Source of the DNA: Dyella silvatica
GTDB taxonomy: Bacteria; Pseudomonadota; Gammaproteobacteria; Xanthomonadales; Rhodanobacteraceae
DNA length: 64,000 nt
Direction: 5' to 3'
Assembly: GCF_026283955.1 (NCBI RefSeq)
Contig: NZ_JAPDPE010000006.1
Coordinates: 1-64,000, forward strand
The notes beneath the pieces are model-generated. The model was not told the origin of the DNA. It made no database searches and was given only the letters and a program-made list of their open reading frames with translations. This document shows, in pieces, positions 11,704 to 20,782 of the stretch. The position numbers were made by a program, and so were the translations under genes. Each line of letters starts with the position of its first letter. Within the stretch, counting starts at the first letter, position 1.

Positions 11704-12348
11704 ATGCGTGTTCTTTTGGTGGAAGACGATATTCAGCTTGCCAAGGCCATTTCGATCTCGCTGCAACGCGAGGCATTCGAGCATGCCTGGCTGCGGCGGC
11801 TGGATGAAGCCCGCCAGCTACTGGCGCGCAGCACTTACGACGCGGTCGTACTCGACGTGGAGCTGCCCGACGGCATCGGCTACGACCTGCTGGACTGGCT
11901 ACGGGCACGCGACAACCGCACGCCGGTGCTGTTTCTCACCGTGCGTGACTCCATTCGTGAACGCATCGCCGCCTTCGACCGCGGGGCGGACGACTTCGTG
12001 GTCAAGCCTTTTGTGATGGAAGAGTTGATCTCCCGCCTGCGCGCGGTGATCCGGCGCAGCGCGGGCCAGGCCAGCTCGCACTGGCAGCTCGGCCCGCTGC
12101 GCATCGACGTGGCATCGCATATCGCTCACATGCATGGTGAGACGCTGGATTTGTCGCCGCGTGAATTCGTGCTGCTGCTGGAGCTGGTCAAGCACGCCGG
12201 CAAGGTCGTCCCCAGGGCCAGCCTGGAAAGCTCGATCGGCAATGTCGAAAGCAATGTGCTGGAAGTGCATATCCACAATCTTCGCCGCAAGCTTGGGCCC
12301 GAACTGATCCAGACCCTGCGCGGCATTGGCTACCGGCTGCATTTATGA
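11704..12348 (+). CDS. OmpR-family response regulator (PmrA/QseB-like)
   Basis: A 214-residue protein with a receiver domain (about 1-115: acidic EDD near residue 7, phospho-acceptor Asp in VVLDVELPDG, conserved Lys in VVKPF) and a C-terminal winged-helix DNA-binding domain (about 125-214: DLSPREFVLLLEL, NVLEVHIHNLRRKLG). It should bind DNA as a dimer when phosphorylated. GGGAG precedes the ATG. It overlaps the kinase gene by 4 nt (ATGA). A PmrA-like box lies just upstream. Its targets are unknown; the starch locus upstream and the exported protein downstream are the nearest candidates. It is most like PmrA/BasR or QseB in architecture. Confidence 0.92.
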   Translation: MRVLLVEDDIQLAKAISISLQREAFEHAWLRRLDEARQLLARSTYDAVVLDVELPDGIGYDLLDWLRARDNRTPVLFLTVRDSIRERIAAFDRGADDFVVKPFVMEELISRLRAVIRRSAGQASSHWQLGPLRIDVASHIAHMHGETLDLSPREFVLLLELVKHAGKVVPRASLESSIGNVESNVLEVHIHNLRRKLGPELIQTLRGIGYRLHL

Positions 12349-13754
12349 GTGTGATACGCCCGTTTTTTCTGCGCTCCCTCGCCCGTCGCATGCTGCTGGT
12401 GCAACTGGCCGTGGGGGTGGCGACCTATCTGGCGGTGAGCTGCATCATCGCCGCGCTGGTGCTGGGTTACGCACAGCGTGACCTCAGCCATTACCTGGAC
12501 AGTTACGCGCACAGCTTGCTGGAAGCGCGCGACCCGGCGCTGTCGGCCCGCAATATCGCGATACGCATCACGCAAGATCCGCAGATCAACACCCAGTTCC
12601 TGATGCGCTTCCGGCTGGTCGACGGCAAGGGCCAGGTATTGGCAGAGTCTGCCGATGCGCCGCAAGCCATCGCCGACTGGAAGTTATTGCAAGTGCACGA
12701 GGCATCGAGCGCGCGCACTGTGACCGTAGCGGTCAAGGCCAGCTGGCTGCGCGACCTGTGGCTGCGCGGCGGCATGGGCATGATTAGCTGGCTGGGCCTG
12801 GTGATGGCGTTGTTGCTGTTGCCTGCGATTGTCTTGGCGACGATTTTCCTGACCCGGCTGGGGCTGCGCCCGCTACGTTCGTTGATCAGCATGGTCGGCA
12901 CCCGCTCACCGGCCAACCTGACGCCGTTGCAGATCGAACAGCCACCGGCTGAACTGCTACCGCTGATCGATGAATTAAACCGGCTGATTGGCGCGCTGCA
13001 TCAGGCGCAGCTCAACGAGCGACAGTTTTTCCAGGATGCGGCGCAGGAGCTGCTGACCCCGCTGGCCGTGGTGCAGGCGCAGGCGCACGTGTTGGCGACA
13101 TCCGCTGAAGCATTCACCCGCAGCCGCGCCCAGACCGATCTGCAGGCCGGGCTGCAACGCGTCGCCAAGATGATTCGGCAATTACTCACGGTGGCGAAAA
13201 TCCATTCCGACGATACCCGGCTGCAACTGACCCGGTATGACCTGATCGGTTTGCTTAGCGGACGTATTTCGGTCGCCGCCGCGCGGGCGCATGAAAAGCG
13301 CATCGAGCTAAGCCTGCTGGCGCCGGAGCGCTGCTCGCTGGTCTTCGACTACGACATGCTCACCACCGTCATCGATAACCTGCTCGACAACGCGCTCAAA
13401 TACATCCCGCAGGGCGGCAGTATCAAAACCATGGTTCGTCACTACCGAGACGCAGTCTGGCTGGTCATCGCCGACGATGGCCCAGGCATTGCCGAAGCGC
13501 ATCAACAGCATGTGCTGAAGCGCTTTTATCGCGTGCCCGGCAACCGTGAATCGGGCAGCGGGCTCGGCCTGGCGATCGTGCAGCGCATTGTCGAGCTACA
13601 CGGCGGCAGCGTCAGCCTGCGCAACGGCGAAAACCGCGGGCTGATGGTTTGCCTGAGATTTGCGCTCGATACGCCCGCCAACGCGCCAGCCCGGTCGGGC
13701 GCGACGACTACGCCCACCACATTCGATCTGGGTCCGCTCAATCATGCTTATTGA
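12345..13754 (+). CDS. Sensor histidine kinase homologue lacking the phospho-accepting His
   Basis: A 469-residue protein with two membrane helices (about 15-45 and 145-170) flanking a periplasmic domain of about 100 residues, a dimerisation region, and a complete-looking ATPase domain: N-box NLLDNALKY, G1 DDGPGI, and G2 GSGLGLAIV. The H-box reads FFQDAAQELLTPL; the base sequence gives CAG at 13044-13046, so Gln234 stands where kinases of this family have His (AAHELRTPL). It may therefore be a phosphatase, a pseudokinase working with a second kinase, or inactive. The gene is otherwise intact and tightly coupled to its regulator. Confidence 0.88.
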   Translation: MSVIRPFFLRSLARRMLLVQLAVGVATYLAVSCIIAALVLGYAQRDLSHYLDSYAHSLLEARDPALSARNIAIRITQDPQINTQFLMRFRLVDGKGQVLAESADAPQAIADWKLLQVHEASSARTVTVAVKASWLRDLWLRGGMGMISWLGLVMALLLLPAIVLATIFLTRLGLRPLRSLISMVGTRSPANLTPLQIEQPPAELLPLIDELNRLIGALHQAQLNERQFFQDAAQELLTPLAVVQAQAHVLATSAEAFTRSRAQTDLQAGLQRVAKMIRQLLTVAKIHSDDTRLQLTRYDLIGLLSGRISVAAARAHEKRIELSLLAPERCSLVFDYDMLTTVIDNLLDNALKYIPQGGSIKTMVRHYRDAVWLVIADDGPGIAEAHQQHVLKRFYRVPGNRESGSGLGLAIVQRIVELHGGSVSLRNGENRGLMVCLRFALDTPANAPARSGATTTPTTFDLGPLNHAY

Positions 13755-14394
13755 TCATGGACACCTTCATGGCCATCCCAAACGGGCAGTCAACCTGTGG
13801 CTGATGCTGCTGCTCGCCATGACCGTGACGCCAGCGTTGGCGCAGGAGCCAGCCAGCACCGCCAAGAGCAACGAGCGCACCACCGGCAATGGCGGGCGCT
13901 TTATCAAATACAGCTCAACCCAGGTCGCCGTCGATCTGACCGCGCAGCAACAACAAGATCTCGAACACATGCAAAGCCGGCGCTGCGTGCCCAGCGTCGC
14001 CAGCGATCTGGTCAACAAGAGCGGCGCCGCCTTGAAAGACTTGCAATTCGCACCGGTGACCGTGAACTCGGAGGTCGGCTTGATCCGCGCCGAGCACGAC
14101 GAGGCGTTGGTCAGTACCGGCCGGCGCGTACTACGCGGGGTATTGGCATCCCGGCTTCCGTTGATTCCAACCCGGGCCGATCATCAGACCACCCAGGCCC
14201 TGGTAGTGGTCCGGCCCGAGGATCGCGGCGCACTGGTGCACCTGGAGTTGACGAAAACCGTTTGGGATAACCATGGCAATGCGAAAACCACGATGGTGAC
14301 CGAGCCTACGAATTATCAGTCTTTTTTCGACCGGCTGGGCCAAAGCTACAATTGCTCTTTAGCCGTCCAAACCCATTCGGTCACCCTGCCGTGA
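13744..14394 (+). CDS. Exported protein of unknown function, cotranscribed with the two-component system
   Basis: A 216-residue protein starting at ATG 13744, inside the last codons of the kinase gene. The N-terminus carries a signal peptide (NLWLMLLLAMTVTPALAQ). The mature part is mixed alpha/beta, has two Cys (near residues 84 and 207) and no recognised domain. An in-frame start at 13660 would bury the signal peptide, so the downstream ATG is preferred. Given the overlap, it may be a periplasmic accessory or output of the two-component system. I do not recognise the family. Confidence 0.75.
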   Translation: MLIDHGHLHGHPKRAVNLWLMLLLAMTVTPALAQEPASTAKSNERTTGNGGRFIKYSSTQVAVDLTAQQQQDLEHMQSRRCVPSVASDLVNKSGAALKDLQFAPVTVNSEVGLIRAEHDEALVSTGRRVLRGVLASRLPLIPTRADHQTTQALVVVRPEDRGALVHLELTKTVWDNHGNAKTTMVTEPTNYQSFFDRLGQSYNCSLAVQTHSVTLP

Positions 14395-14433
14395 CGGCCA
14401 CTTGCATCGAACCCAGGCAGCCTCTCGTAGCCG

Positions 14434-15213
14434 TCATTTCGAGACATGGGGATTTCCCGGCACATACCAGCGCCACAAATGCTCGGTGCCGCGACTGATG
14501 CCAATGCGTGCCGTGCCGACAAGCTTTTCCGGCGGCGCCATGCCATCGTCCAGCACGGTAAAACCTTGCTGTGCCGAAACCAGGTCGATGCCGTTCTGCG
14601 CACCATCGATGCCCATCGCCTGGGTAAGCCGCGCCGGGCCACTGCATAAATCACGATCGCGCTTGCTGCGCGGGCGGGCGGCATGCATTTGATCCAGCCC
14701 GGCGATCGGCTCCAATGCGCGCAGCAACACACCGCAGCCCTTGCCCTCCTCTTCGCACACGGTGTTGCAGCACCAGTGCATGCCATAAGTGAAATACACA
14801 TACATGAACCCTGGCGGCCCGAACATCGTGGCATTGCGCACGGTCTTGCCTCGATAGGTATGCGCCGCCGGATCGACACTGCCGCGATACGCCTCGACTT
14901 CGACGATGCGGCCTGCCCGGCCCGTTGCCGAGGCCAGCACTTTATTAAGCAGCTCCGGCGCCACCAGGCAGGGATCGCGATCGTAAAAAGATCGCGCCAG
15001 CGGCACCCCGGGCCAGTTCGGCAAAATAGGTCGTGGCACGTTCAAGCTCAGCTGAGGATAGGGGGCCGACCGCTGATGGACCGCAGCCGACGTGTCATTG
15101 TCCAACAAGCGCCTGCCGCCTCGCATCATCCCGGCAAAGCCGGCACCGTGGCGCGGTTGGCACAGCATGAAGTTTCCACCCCCGATCAAGATCGACGCCC
15201 GGTTTTTTTCCAC
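14434..15213 (-). CDS. DNA-3-methyladenine glycosylase, AAG/MPG type
   Basis: Matches the alkyladenine glycosylase family (EC 3.2.2.21), a monofunctional base-excision enzyme removing 3-methyladenine, 7-methylguanine and hypoxanthine. Key motifs are GRIVEVEAYRG with the catalytic Glu, HTYRGKTVRNATMFGPPGFMYVYFTYGMH lining the base-flipping pocket, and GPARLTQAMGI near the C-terminus. The family core begins near LARSFYDRDPCLVAPELL, about residue 72 of this 259-residue frame, so the real start may be downstream: the listed start is GTG, with ATGs at 15168 and near 15130. It is a single gene, convergent with the upstream operon. Confidence 0.88.
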   Translation of the reverse strand: MEKNRASILIGGGNFMLCQPRHGAGFAGMMRGGRRLLDNDTSAAVHQRSAPYPQLSLNVPRPILPNWPGVPLARSFYDRDPCLVAPELLNKVLASATGRAGRIVEVEAYRGSVDPAAHTYRGKTVRNATMFGPPGFMYVYFTYGMHWCCNTVCEEEGKGCGVLLRALEPIAGLDQMHAARPRSKRDRDLCSGPARLTQAMGIDGAQNGIDLVSAQQGFTVLDDGMAPPEKLVGTARIGISRGTEHLWRWYVPGNPHVSK

Positions 15214-15533
15214 CGGGTCCAGCTGACGCCGATACTGCGAACACGCTTTTTCTGTTGCATCGGGCGATACGCTTTGACTACAGCATCTTGCGATCTAGCT
15301 GGTGACCTAGCCGAAACTTGAAATCGACCCAGCTATGCAAACAGCTTCGCCGCAGGCTTTAGCCACGGCGTGAGGCGCTACGGAACAAGTCCCGTCATCA
15401 GAACAGTCGGCAGGCGCATTGACCAAGAACTAAACGCTACGATCCACGCCCGCATCTCAGCAACGTGCCTGCAGCTTGTTACCGCCTCAGCCCATCCAAT
15501 CGACTCTCTACCACCTCCGCCCAGGTCATCGCC
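15214..15533. other. Gene-free stretch of about 320 nt
   Basis: Divergent region between the glycosylase (-) and the MBL-fold gene (+). It presumably carries both promoters. I see no convincing promoter, operator or RNA gene; CTAGCTGGTGACCTAGC near 15295 is only an imperfect inverted repeat. Confidence 0.5.
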
Positions 15534-16526
15534 ATGAAACCTTTGCTGTATGCGTTGCTGTCTGTTGGATTGTTATTGGCACCGAGCGCCCATGCACAAC
15601 TGGCCGCCGGCTCGATGGCGGTGCAGTGGAACCCTGGTGCGGAGGATTGCGCGGCCCATCCGCAGCCGCCACTGCAAGTGCATCCATATAACGCGCAGAC
15701 TTTTATCCTGCGCGAAAACCCTTGCAGCACGGAAGAAGCGCCCTTCATGTATTTGCTGTTGGGGTCGAGCAAGGCCTTGCTGATCGATAGCGGCGATGTC
15801 GCCGATGCCAAGCTGATGCCTTTGGCCAGCACGGTGATGTCCTTGCTGCCTGGCGAGGCTGCGGCAAAGCTGCCCTTGCTGATCGTGCACACGCATGGCC
15901 ATCTGGATCACCGCTCCGGCGATGCGCAGTTCCAGCAGCTAGCGCATGTCGACGTGGTCGGCACCGACCTCGCCCATGTGCGGCAGTACTTCGGCTTCAA
16001 GGATTGGCCCAACGGCGTGGCGCAGATCGACCTTGGCGATCGCATCGTCGAGGTGGTGCCTACGCCGGGACATTATCCGTCTCACCTGACCTACTACGAC
16101 CGTACGACCGGGTTACTTTTCTCCGGCGATTTCTTCATGCCGGGACGGCTGATCATCGATGACGCCGAGGCGGATAAAGCAAGCGCGCAGCGCATCGTCG
16201 ACTTCGTCAGCCAGCGACCGCTGAGTTACGTTTTGGGTGGCCATATCGAACTGGATGCCGACGGCCAGAATCTGCCGATGGGCGGCAGTTATCACCCGCA
16301 TGAGCATCCCCTGCCGATGAGCAAGCAAGACCTGCTCGGCCTGCCGGCGGTACTGGCCCATTTCAATGGCATCTACAGCACCGACGGCATCTTCGTGATG
16401 TACAACCAGACCCGCATGCTGTGGCTGTTCGGTGCCGGTGTCATCGCCGTATTGCTGCTGATCGGCCTGGGTGTACGCGCACTACTGCGCCGCCGCAACA
16501 GCCGGCGCCTACTGCGCGCCGGGTGA
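15534..16526 (+). CDS. Exported metallo-beta-lactamase-fold hydrolase with C-terminal membrane anchor
   Basis: A 330-residue protein with a signal peptide (LLYALLSVGLLLAPSAHAQ), an MBL fold with the zinc motif HTHGHLDH (HxHxDH), later ligand candidates in TPGHYPSH, FSGDFF and GGHIE, and a C-terminal hydrophobic helix (LWLFGAGVIAVLLLIGLGV) ending in an Arg-rich tail. That topology places the hydrolase in the periplasm, tethered to the inner membrane with the basic tail in the cytoplasm. Substrate unknown; lactonase, thioesterase and beta-lactamase activities all occur in this fold. The start is chosen at the signal peptide; an upstream in-frame ATG at 15465 adds a non-signal leader. Confidence 0.8.
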   Translation: MKPLLYALLSVGLLLAPSAHAQLAAGSMAVQWNPGAEDCAAHPQPPLQVHPYNAQTFILRENPCSTEEAPFMYLLLGSSKALLIDSGDVADAKLMPLASTVMSLLPGEAAAKLPLLIVHTHGHLDHRSGDAQFQQLAHVDVVGTDLAHVRQYFGFKDWPNGVAQIDLGDRIVEVVPTPGHYPSHLTYYDRTTGLLFSGDFFMPGRLIIDDAEADKASAQRIVDFVSQRPLSYVLGGHIELDADGQNLPMGGSYHPHEHPLPMSKQDLLGLPAVLAHFNGIYSTDGIFVMYNQTRMLWLFGAGVIAVLLLIGLGVRALLRRRNSRRLLRAG

Positions 16527-16661
16527 AGCTATGCCAGATCCAAGCGCGCCTCTCGGCGTGCTTGGATCCCATACATGCAGGGATGAAACGCCGCCTGGCG
16601 ACTGCGGCAACGGCTGCCCATCGCGGCGCCAGCCTGGCAGGCAGAGATCGTCAATCGGCGC

Positions 16662-19085
16662 TTAGAAATCGTAGTTACCGGTCAGCATGAAGGTGCGCCG
16701 GTTGTGCAGCGAGACGAATCGCTCGTCAAACAAATCGTTGTACAACTGCCGCCCAAACAAATTCTTGATGCCCAGGGTCACGCCCCAATGCGTGGCACGG
16801 TACGACACATTGACGTCGACGCGGGCCTGGCCGGGGATATTGAAATAGGTCGTGTTGTCCGAGGTTTCTCCCAGCGTATGACTACGCGCAAGTACCCCGG
16901 CGGCCACGCCCCAGCCACGCAATGCTTCGTTCTGAAACCAATAGCTCGCCCACAGATTGAAGCGCTGGCGCGGGGCACCGATCGGCAAGCTGCCGTCATG
17001 ATTGGTGACGTGCGCATTGGTAAAGCTCGCACTGATATCCATGCCCGGCGCCACTCGCCCGGTGAATTCGATTTCGACGCCTTTATTGGTCTGGCCGGGG
17101 CCCTGGCTGGCGAAGAACGGCGGCTGTACTGAAAACACATCGATACTGTGGTCGAGCATGATGCGGTACAGCGAGGCGGTCAGTCGCGCCTGATGCTGGA
17201 ACAGATCGAGCTTGGCGCCCGCCTCCAACTGGCGTGAAAAGGACGGCAGCAGCGGCTGGCCGTCTTTGCCTAACTGTACGTCGGGCTGAAAGCCACTGGC
17301 CGTACTGGCATACAGCGAAAGCTCGGGCGTGGCCTTGTAGACCACGCCGGCGTTGGGCACCCATTGCGTCTTGTGCAAGGTCCACGGATCGCCATTGACG
17401 TTATACGTCGAAAGGTCATAGCCCCAGCGCCGCAACGCCAACAGCACATCCCAATAATCGCCGATGGCGATCTGGTCTTGCAGAAACAAACCGCTATTGG
17501 TCGACCACGGGCTGCCCGGCGTATGCGAGTCGTCGGTGGGCTGCACCACCGACATCGCCGAGGGCAGCGGGCCGGAGGTGAACACGTTGCGCTGCGTGCT
17601 CTCGCTCACATCCAAATAGTCGTCGCTACTGCCGACATGCGAGCGCGCATAGTCAAAACCCAGCACCACCCGGTGGCTAAACATGCCGTGCTCGAAGAAG
17701 CCGACAAGGTCGTTCTGCAGGGTGTAATACGCATCGGAATAACGATAGACCTCGGCTATCGCACTGACATCGCCACTCGGCATGGCGCCAAACAGTTGCC
17801 AGTTCTGCTGGCTGGTGGTCTGGTTGACGTATTGGCCGTGACTGCGAAACATCCAGTCATCGTTGAACTGATGTTCGAACAGATAGTAGTAGCGGCTGGT
17901 CTGATAGTTGGCGTGATCGCTGGGGCTGCCCAGCAAAAGACCGGGCGGCGTCGCCGAGTCGATGGTGTTGTCGAGCAGAATCGTGTGATCGGGAATAGGC
18001 AGGCGGTTGATGATGCGCGCACCACCGATCACCAGTTTGTTCGCATCGTCCTGCCAGCCGATCGAGGGGGCGATATAGCGGCTGCGCTGACCGTAATAGC
18101 CTTGCACCGTTTTATCGGCATATTCACCGGAAACCACCAACCGGTAAGTCAGGCTTTTGCTGCTGTTCAATGGCCCGGCCAGATCCATGCCTACCTGGGT
18201 ATCGCCACGCTCGCCCACCGCAAAGCTGAGCTGATGCACCGGCTCGCTCTGCGGTCGCTTCATCACCACATTGATAAGGCCGCCAAAGTTATTGCTGACC
18301 GAATAATCGCCCAGCACCGACTGCGGCCCCTTCAATACCTCGACCCGCTCGACCCCGATCAGCGGCGGGAAATCGCTCGATCCGGTAAAGCTGTTCGGCA
18401 TGCCGTCGGTCATGCCGCTGCCGGTATAAAAGCCGCGTATCTGGAATAGCGGCAAACCCTCGGGGCCGTCGATAACCTGCACGCCCGCCACATTGCGTAC
18501 CGCATCGGCGACGCTGAGAATTTGCTGCGAGTCCATCAGGTCGCGGGTAACAATGCTGATCGATTGCGGCACGTCGATCAGCGCGGAATCGGTGCGGGTG
18601 GCACCGCTGCTGATGTCGGCCATGTAGCCGATATCGCGCCCGATAAGCCCCTGCGAATGCACCGGCGCCAGCAAGGTGGCATTGGCGACCGACGCCACCG
18701 TCGAGCCGGGGGCCGCTATCGAGGTGTGGGCCAGGCTGGCCGGGATCGAAGCCAGCGGCTTCACCACCACGGTTCCCGCATCGATGAATTGGTAACTCAG
18801 CCCGCTACCTTGCAGCAAGCTGACGAGCGCGGCCTCCGCGGTCATCGAGCCGTTGGCGCCGCCGGAGTGAAAGGGCTCGATGGTGCCGCTGGCGGTAAGC
18901 ACCTGCACATTGGCTTGCTTGCCGAAGGCAATCAACGCGGTAGACAGCGATTGCGGCGGGATCATGAAGCGAATCGGCGCCACCGCCAGCATCGTGCGCG
19001 CGGGCGCGGGCGCCTCCGCTGCACCGAATGCGGCAAACGGCACCGACAAACAGGCGCAGGCGAACCACAGGACCACTCGACTCAT
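16662..19085 (-). CDS. TonB-dependent siderophore-type receptor with STN signalling domain (FecA-like)
   Basis: An 807-residue outer-membrane receptor. A signal peptide is followed by a secretin/TonB N-terminal (STN) domain (about 40-95: IPPQSLSTALIAFGKQANVQV), which contacts an anti-sigma factor. Next come the plug (DVPQSISIVTRDLMDSQQ, VEVLKGPQSVLGDYS) and a 22-strand barrel ending LTGNYDF with the usual C-terminal Phe. With the FecR and FecI genes just upstream it forms a cell-surface signalling system: ligand binding outside activates the ECF sigma factor inside. The ligand is probably a ferric siderophore, but this is inferred from family only. The start at 19085 gives a clean signal peptide; 19130 is the longer alternative. 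Confidence 0.9.
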   Translation of the reverse strand: MSRVVLWFACACLSVPFAAFGAAEAPAPARTMLAVAPIRFMIPPQSLSTALIAFGKQANVQVLTASGTIEPFHSGGANGSMTAEAALVSLLQGSGLSYQFIDAGTVVVKPLASIPASLAHTSIAAPGSTVASVANATLLAPVHSQGLIGRDIGYMADISSGATRTDSALIDVPQSISIVTRDLMDSQQILSVADAVRNVAGVQVIDGPEGLPLFQIRGFYTGSGMTDGMPNSFTGSSDFPPLIGVERVEVLKGPQSVLGDYSVSNNFGGLINVVMKRPQSEPVHQLSFAVGERGDTQVGMDLAGPLNSSKSLTYRLVVSGEYADKTVQGYYGQRSRYIAPSIGWQDDANKLVIGGARIINRLPIPDHTILLDNTIDSATPPGLLLGSPSDHANYQTSRYYYLFEHQFNDDWMFRSHGQYVNQTTSQQNWQLFGAMPSGDVSAIAEVYRYSDAYYTLQNDLVGFFEHGMFSHRVVLGFDYARSHVGSSDDYLDVSESTQRNVFTSGPLPSAMSVVQPTDDSHTPGSPWSTNSGLFLQDQIAIGDYWDVLLALRRWGYDLSTYNVNGDPWTLHKTQWVPNAGVVYKATPELSLYASTASGFQPDVQLGKDGQPLLPSFSRQLEAGAKLDLFQHQARLTASLYRIMLDHSIDVFSVQPPFFASQGPGQTNKGVEIEFTGRVAPGMDISASFTNAHVTNHDGSLPIGAPRQRFNLWASYWFQNEALRGWGVAAGVLARSHTLGETSDNTTYFNIPGQARVDVNVSYRATHWGVTLGIKNLFGRQLYNDLFDERFVSLHNRRTFMLTGNYDF

Positions 19086-19225
19086 GAACTCCGCTTTCCC
19101 CAAAGCGAAAGCGCGGAGTTTGACACGCACGTGGGCCGAATAGGAGTGCTGTCAGCAAGCCATCTTAAGACTCACATCGGCGACTCTCGTTACGTTCATT
19201 TTGCGATAGCGAGCCCAACGGGGCC

Positions 19226-19247
19226 GGCCGGTCCGGCGAGACCGGCC
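19226..19247. terminator. GC hairpin between fecR-like and fecA-like genes
   Basis: GGCCGGTC (19226-19233) pairs with GACCGGCC (19240-19247) across a 6-nt loop. A related GGGCCGGCCGG occurs at 19221 and 19261. No T-run. It may separate the sigma/anti-sigma transcript from the receptor transcript. Confidence 0.35.
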
Positions 19248-19277
19248 AGTGCCTACTACCGGGCCGGCCGGCGGCCG

Positions 19278-20315
19278 TCAGTGCGGCTCCGCCTTGGAAA
19301 GAACCACCTGGCGAGGCTGCTTGCTCACTTTCAGCGGAAAAACCTGCGGCAACGCGTTCAGCCAGTGGTCGATGGCGTCGGTGTTGACGGTGCCGGTGAA
19401 GGTCAATGGCTGCAGACTGGCATCGGCGATATGCAACGGCTGCGCGCTGTAACGATTGATATTGGCAACCACCACATCGAGCGGCTCGTTGATGAATTCC
19501 AGCCGGTCGTTACGCCAGCCTGTGGCCTGCTCCGGGGTAACGCTGCTGATGTTCATGGCCAACTTCAGCGGATCATAAGAAACCCGCTGCCCCGCCACAG
19601 CCTCGACCATGTCACCCGAGGCAGCCTTGGCCCCGGCCGCCGCATGGCGGCGATAAATCTGCACCCGCCCCTCGGTGACCGCGATGGTGACTTGCCGGCC
19701 CGTACGGCGCACGTCGAAGGCGGTGCCGACGTCGTGAATGTCCAGGTCCCCGGCGGTGACCACAAAGGGCCGCTGCGCATTGTGCGTCACCTCGAAAAAG
19801 GCTTCGCCCGCAGCCAGCTCGACCTGGCGCTCGTTCTTGCTGAAGCGCGTGGTCATGGTGGAAGCGCCGCCCAAGGCCACTGTTGAACCATCGGACAAGG
19901 TGATGTCGCGGTTTTTCGCCACCTCATTGACGTAGATTTGCTGCGTGGTATGGACACCCAAAAGCGACCAGGTCAGATAACCGCCAAGCAGCACCAGCAC
20001 GGTCGAGGCGGCGGCCGCGAGCGGCAGCCAGCGACGTGGCGATGCCACCGCGGGCGCCGGCCGTGCGAATTCGGCGATCAACTGGCGCCGGCTGACCTCG
20101 TCGAGTGCGCCAAAGCGGTTGCCGATGTCGTTTACCCGCTCGAACGCTTCAAGATGCTGATCGCCGGCTTCGGTCCAGGCCAGCCATTGCTCCACCGTCT
20201 CGGCCGCACCGTTGGGATCGCGCAGTCGCGTCCACCAGTCCGCCGCCGCATGCAGCGTGCTGGCGTCCAGCGTTTTTGGGCTTTGGCTGTTCTTATCAAG
20301 CATGTCGGCCATCAT
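19278..20315 (-). CDS. FecR-family anti-sigma factor
   Basis: A 345-residue protein with an N-terminal cytoplasmic part (WWTRLRDPNGAAETVEQWLAWTEAGDQHLEAFERV, the DUF4880 pattern), one membrane helix (about 100-122: WLPLAAAASTVLVLLGGYL), and a periplasmic FecR domain (TLSDGSTVALGGASTMTTRF, GEAFFEVTHNAQRPFVV, GTAFDVRR). It should hold the ECF sigma factor inactive until the receptor signals through the STN domain. The ATG at 20315 overlaps the sigma-factor stop (ATGATGG), so the two are translationally coupled. The C-terminal STN-like tail (about 265-335) is typical of the family. Confidence 0.92.
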   Translation of the reverse strand: MMADMLDKNSQSPKTLDASTLHAAADWWTRLRDPNGAAETVEQWLAWTEAGDQHLEAFERVNDIGNRFGALDEVSRRQLIAEFARPAPAVASPRRWLPLAAAASTVLVLLGGYLTWSLLGVHTTQQIYVNEVAKNRDITLSDGSTVALGGASTMTTRFSKNERQVELAAGEAFFEVTHNAQRPFVVTAGDLDIHDVGTAFDVRRTGRQVTIAVTEGRVQIYRRHAAAGAKAASGDMVEAVAGQRVSYDPLKLAMNISSVTPEQATGWRNDRLEFINEPLDVVVANINRYSAQPLHIADASLQPLTFTGTVNTDAIDHWLNALPQVFPLKVSKQPRQVVLSKAEPH

Positions 20316-20782
20316 GGCATCCCCGGTTCGTCGACCCGCGCGCGGCAATGCGCCAGCGCGTTGGAGACGTGATAGCGCACCATGCGCTCACTGATTTTCA
20401 TGGCTTGCGCCACCACGCTGAAATCGCGCCCCTCGATCATATGCATCACAAAAGCCCGGCTGGTCTTCGCTGGCAGCTCACGCAGCGCCTTGCGCAGATC
20501 ACGCATTTGCTCGATGCGTAGTCGATCGACGGCCAGGTTCGCCGCGATCCGAAAAAGGTAGGCACGCAATGAGCCGACCTGTTCGGGCTGCTCCAGGGTG
20601 AAGATGCGCATATAGGCTTCTTGCGCCAGTTCCTGTGCGTCGGACAGTGAGTTGAGCCGGCATTGCAGGTAGGCGATCAAGGCGCGATTGTGCTCGCGGA
20701 ACAGCTCCGACACCTGCGCGGCATGCGCCGGTGTCGCCACCGTATCCAGGCTGACCTCAGGGGATTCACCTAGCTTGTCCAC
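20312..20782 (-). CDS. ECF RNA polymerase sigma factor, FecI-like
   Basis: A 156-residue sigma-70 family protein with only region 2 (LFREHNRALIAYLQCRLNSLSDAQELAQEAYMRIF, LRAYLFRIAANLAVDRLR) and region 4 (FVMHMIEGRDFSVVAQAMKISERMVRYHVSNALAHCR), as in FecI-type iron-starvation sigma factors. The start is GTG and lies 13 nt inside the end of the VirK-like gene upstream. Its first target is expected to be the promoter of the receptor gene at 19085. Confidence 0.92.
   Translation of the reverse strand: MDKLGESPEVSLDTVATPAHAAQVSELFREHNRALIAYLQCRLNSLSDAQELAQEAYMRIFTLEQPEQVGSLRAYLFRIAANLAVDRLRIEQMRDLRKALRELPAKTSRAFVMHMIEGRDFSVVAQAMKISERMVRYHVSNALAHCRARVDEPGMP

Noticed and set aside
17364-18449. A 361-codon plus-strand frame opposite the FecA-like receptor
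   Set aside because: Shadow of the receptor gene; no domain, and its start has no ribosome site.
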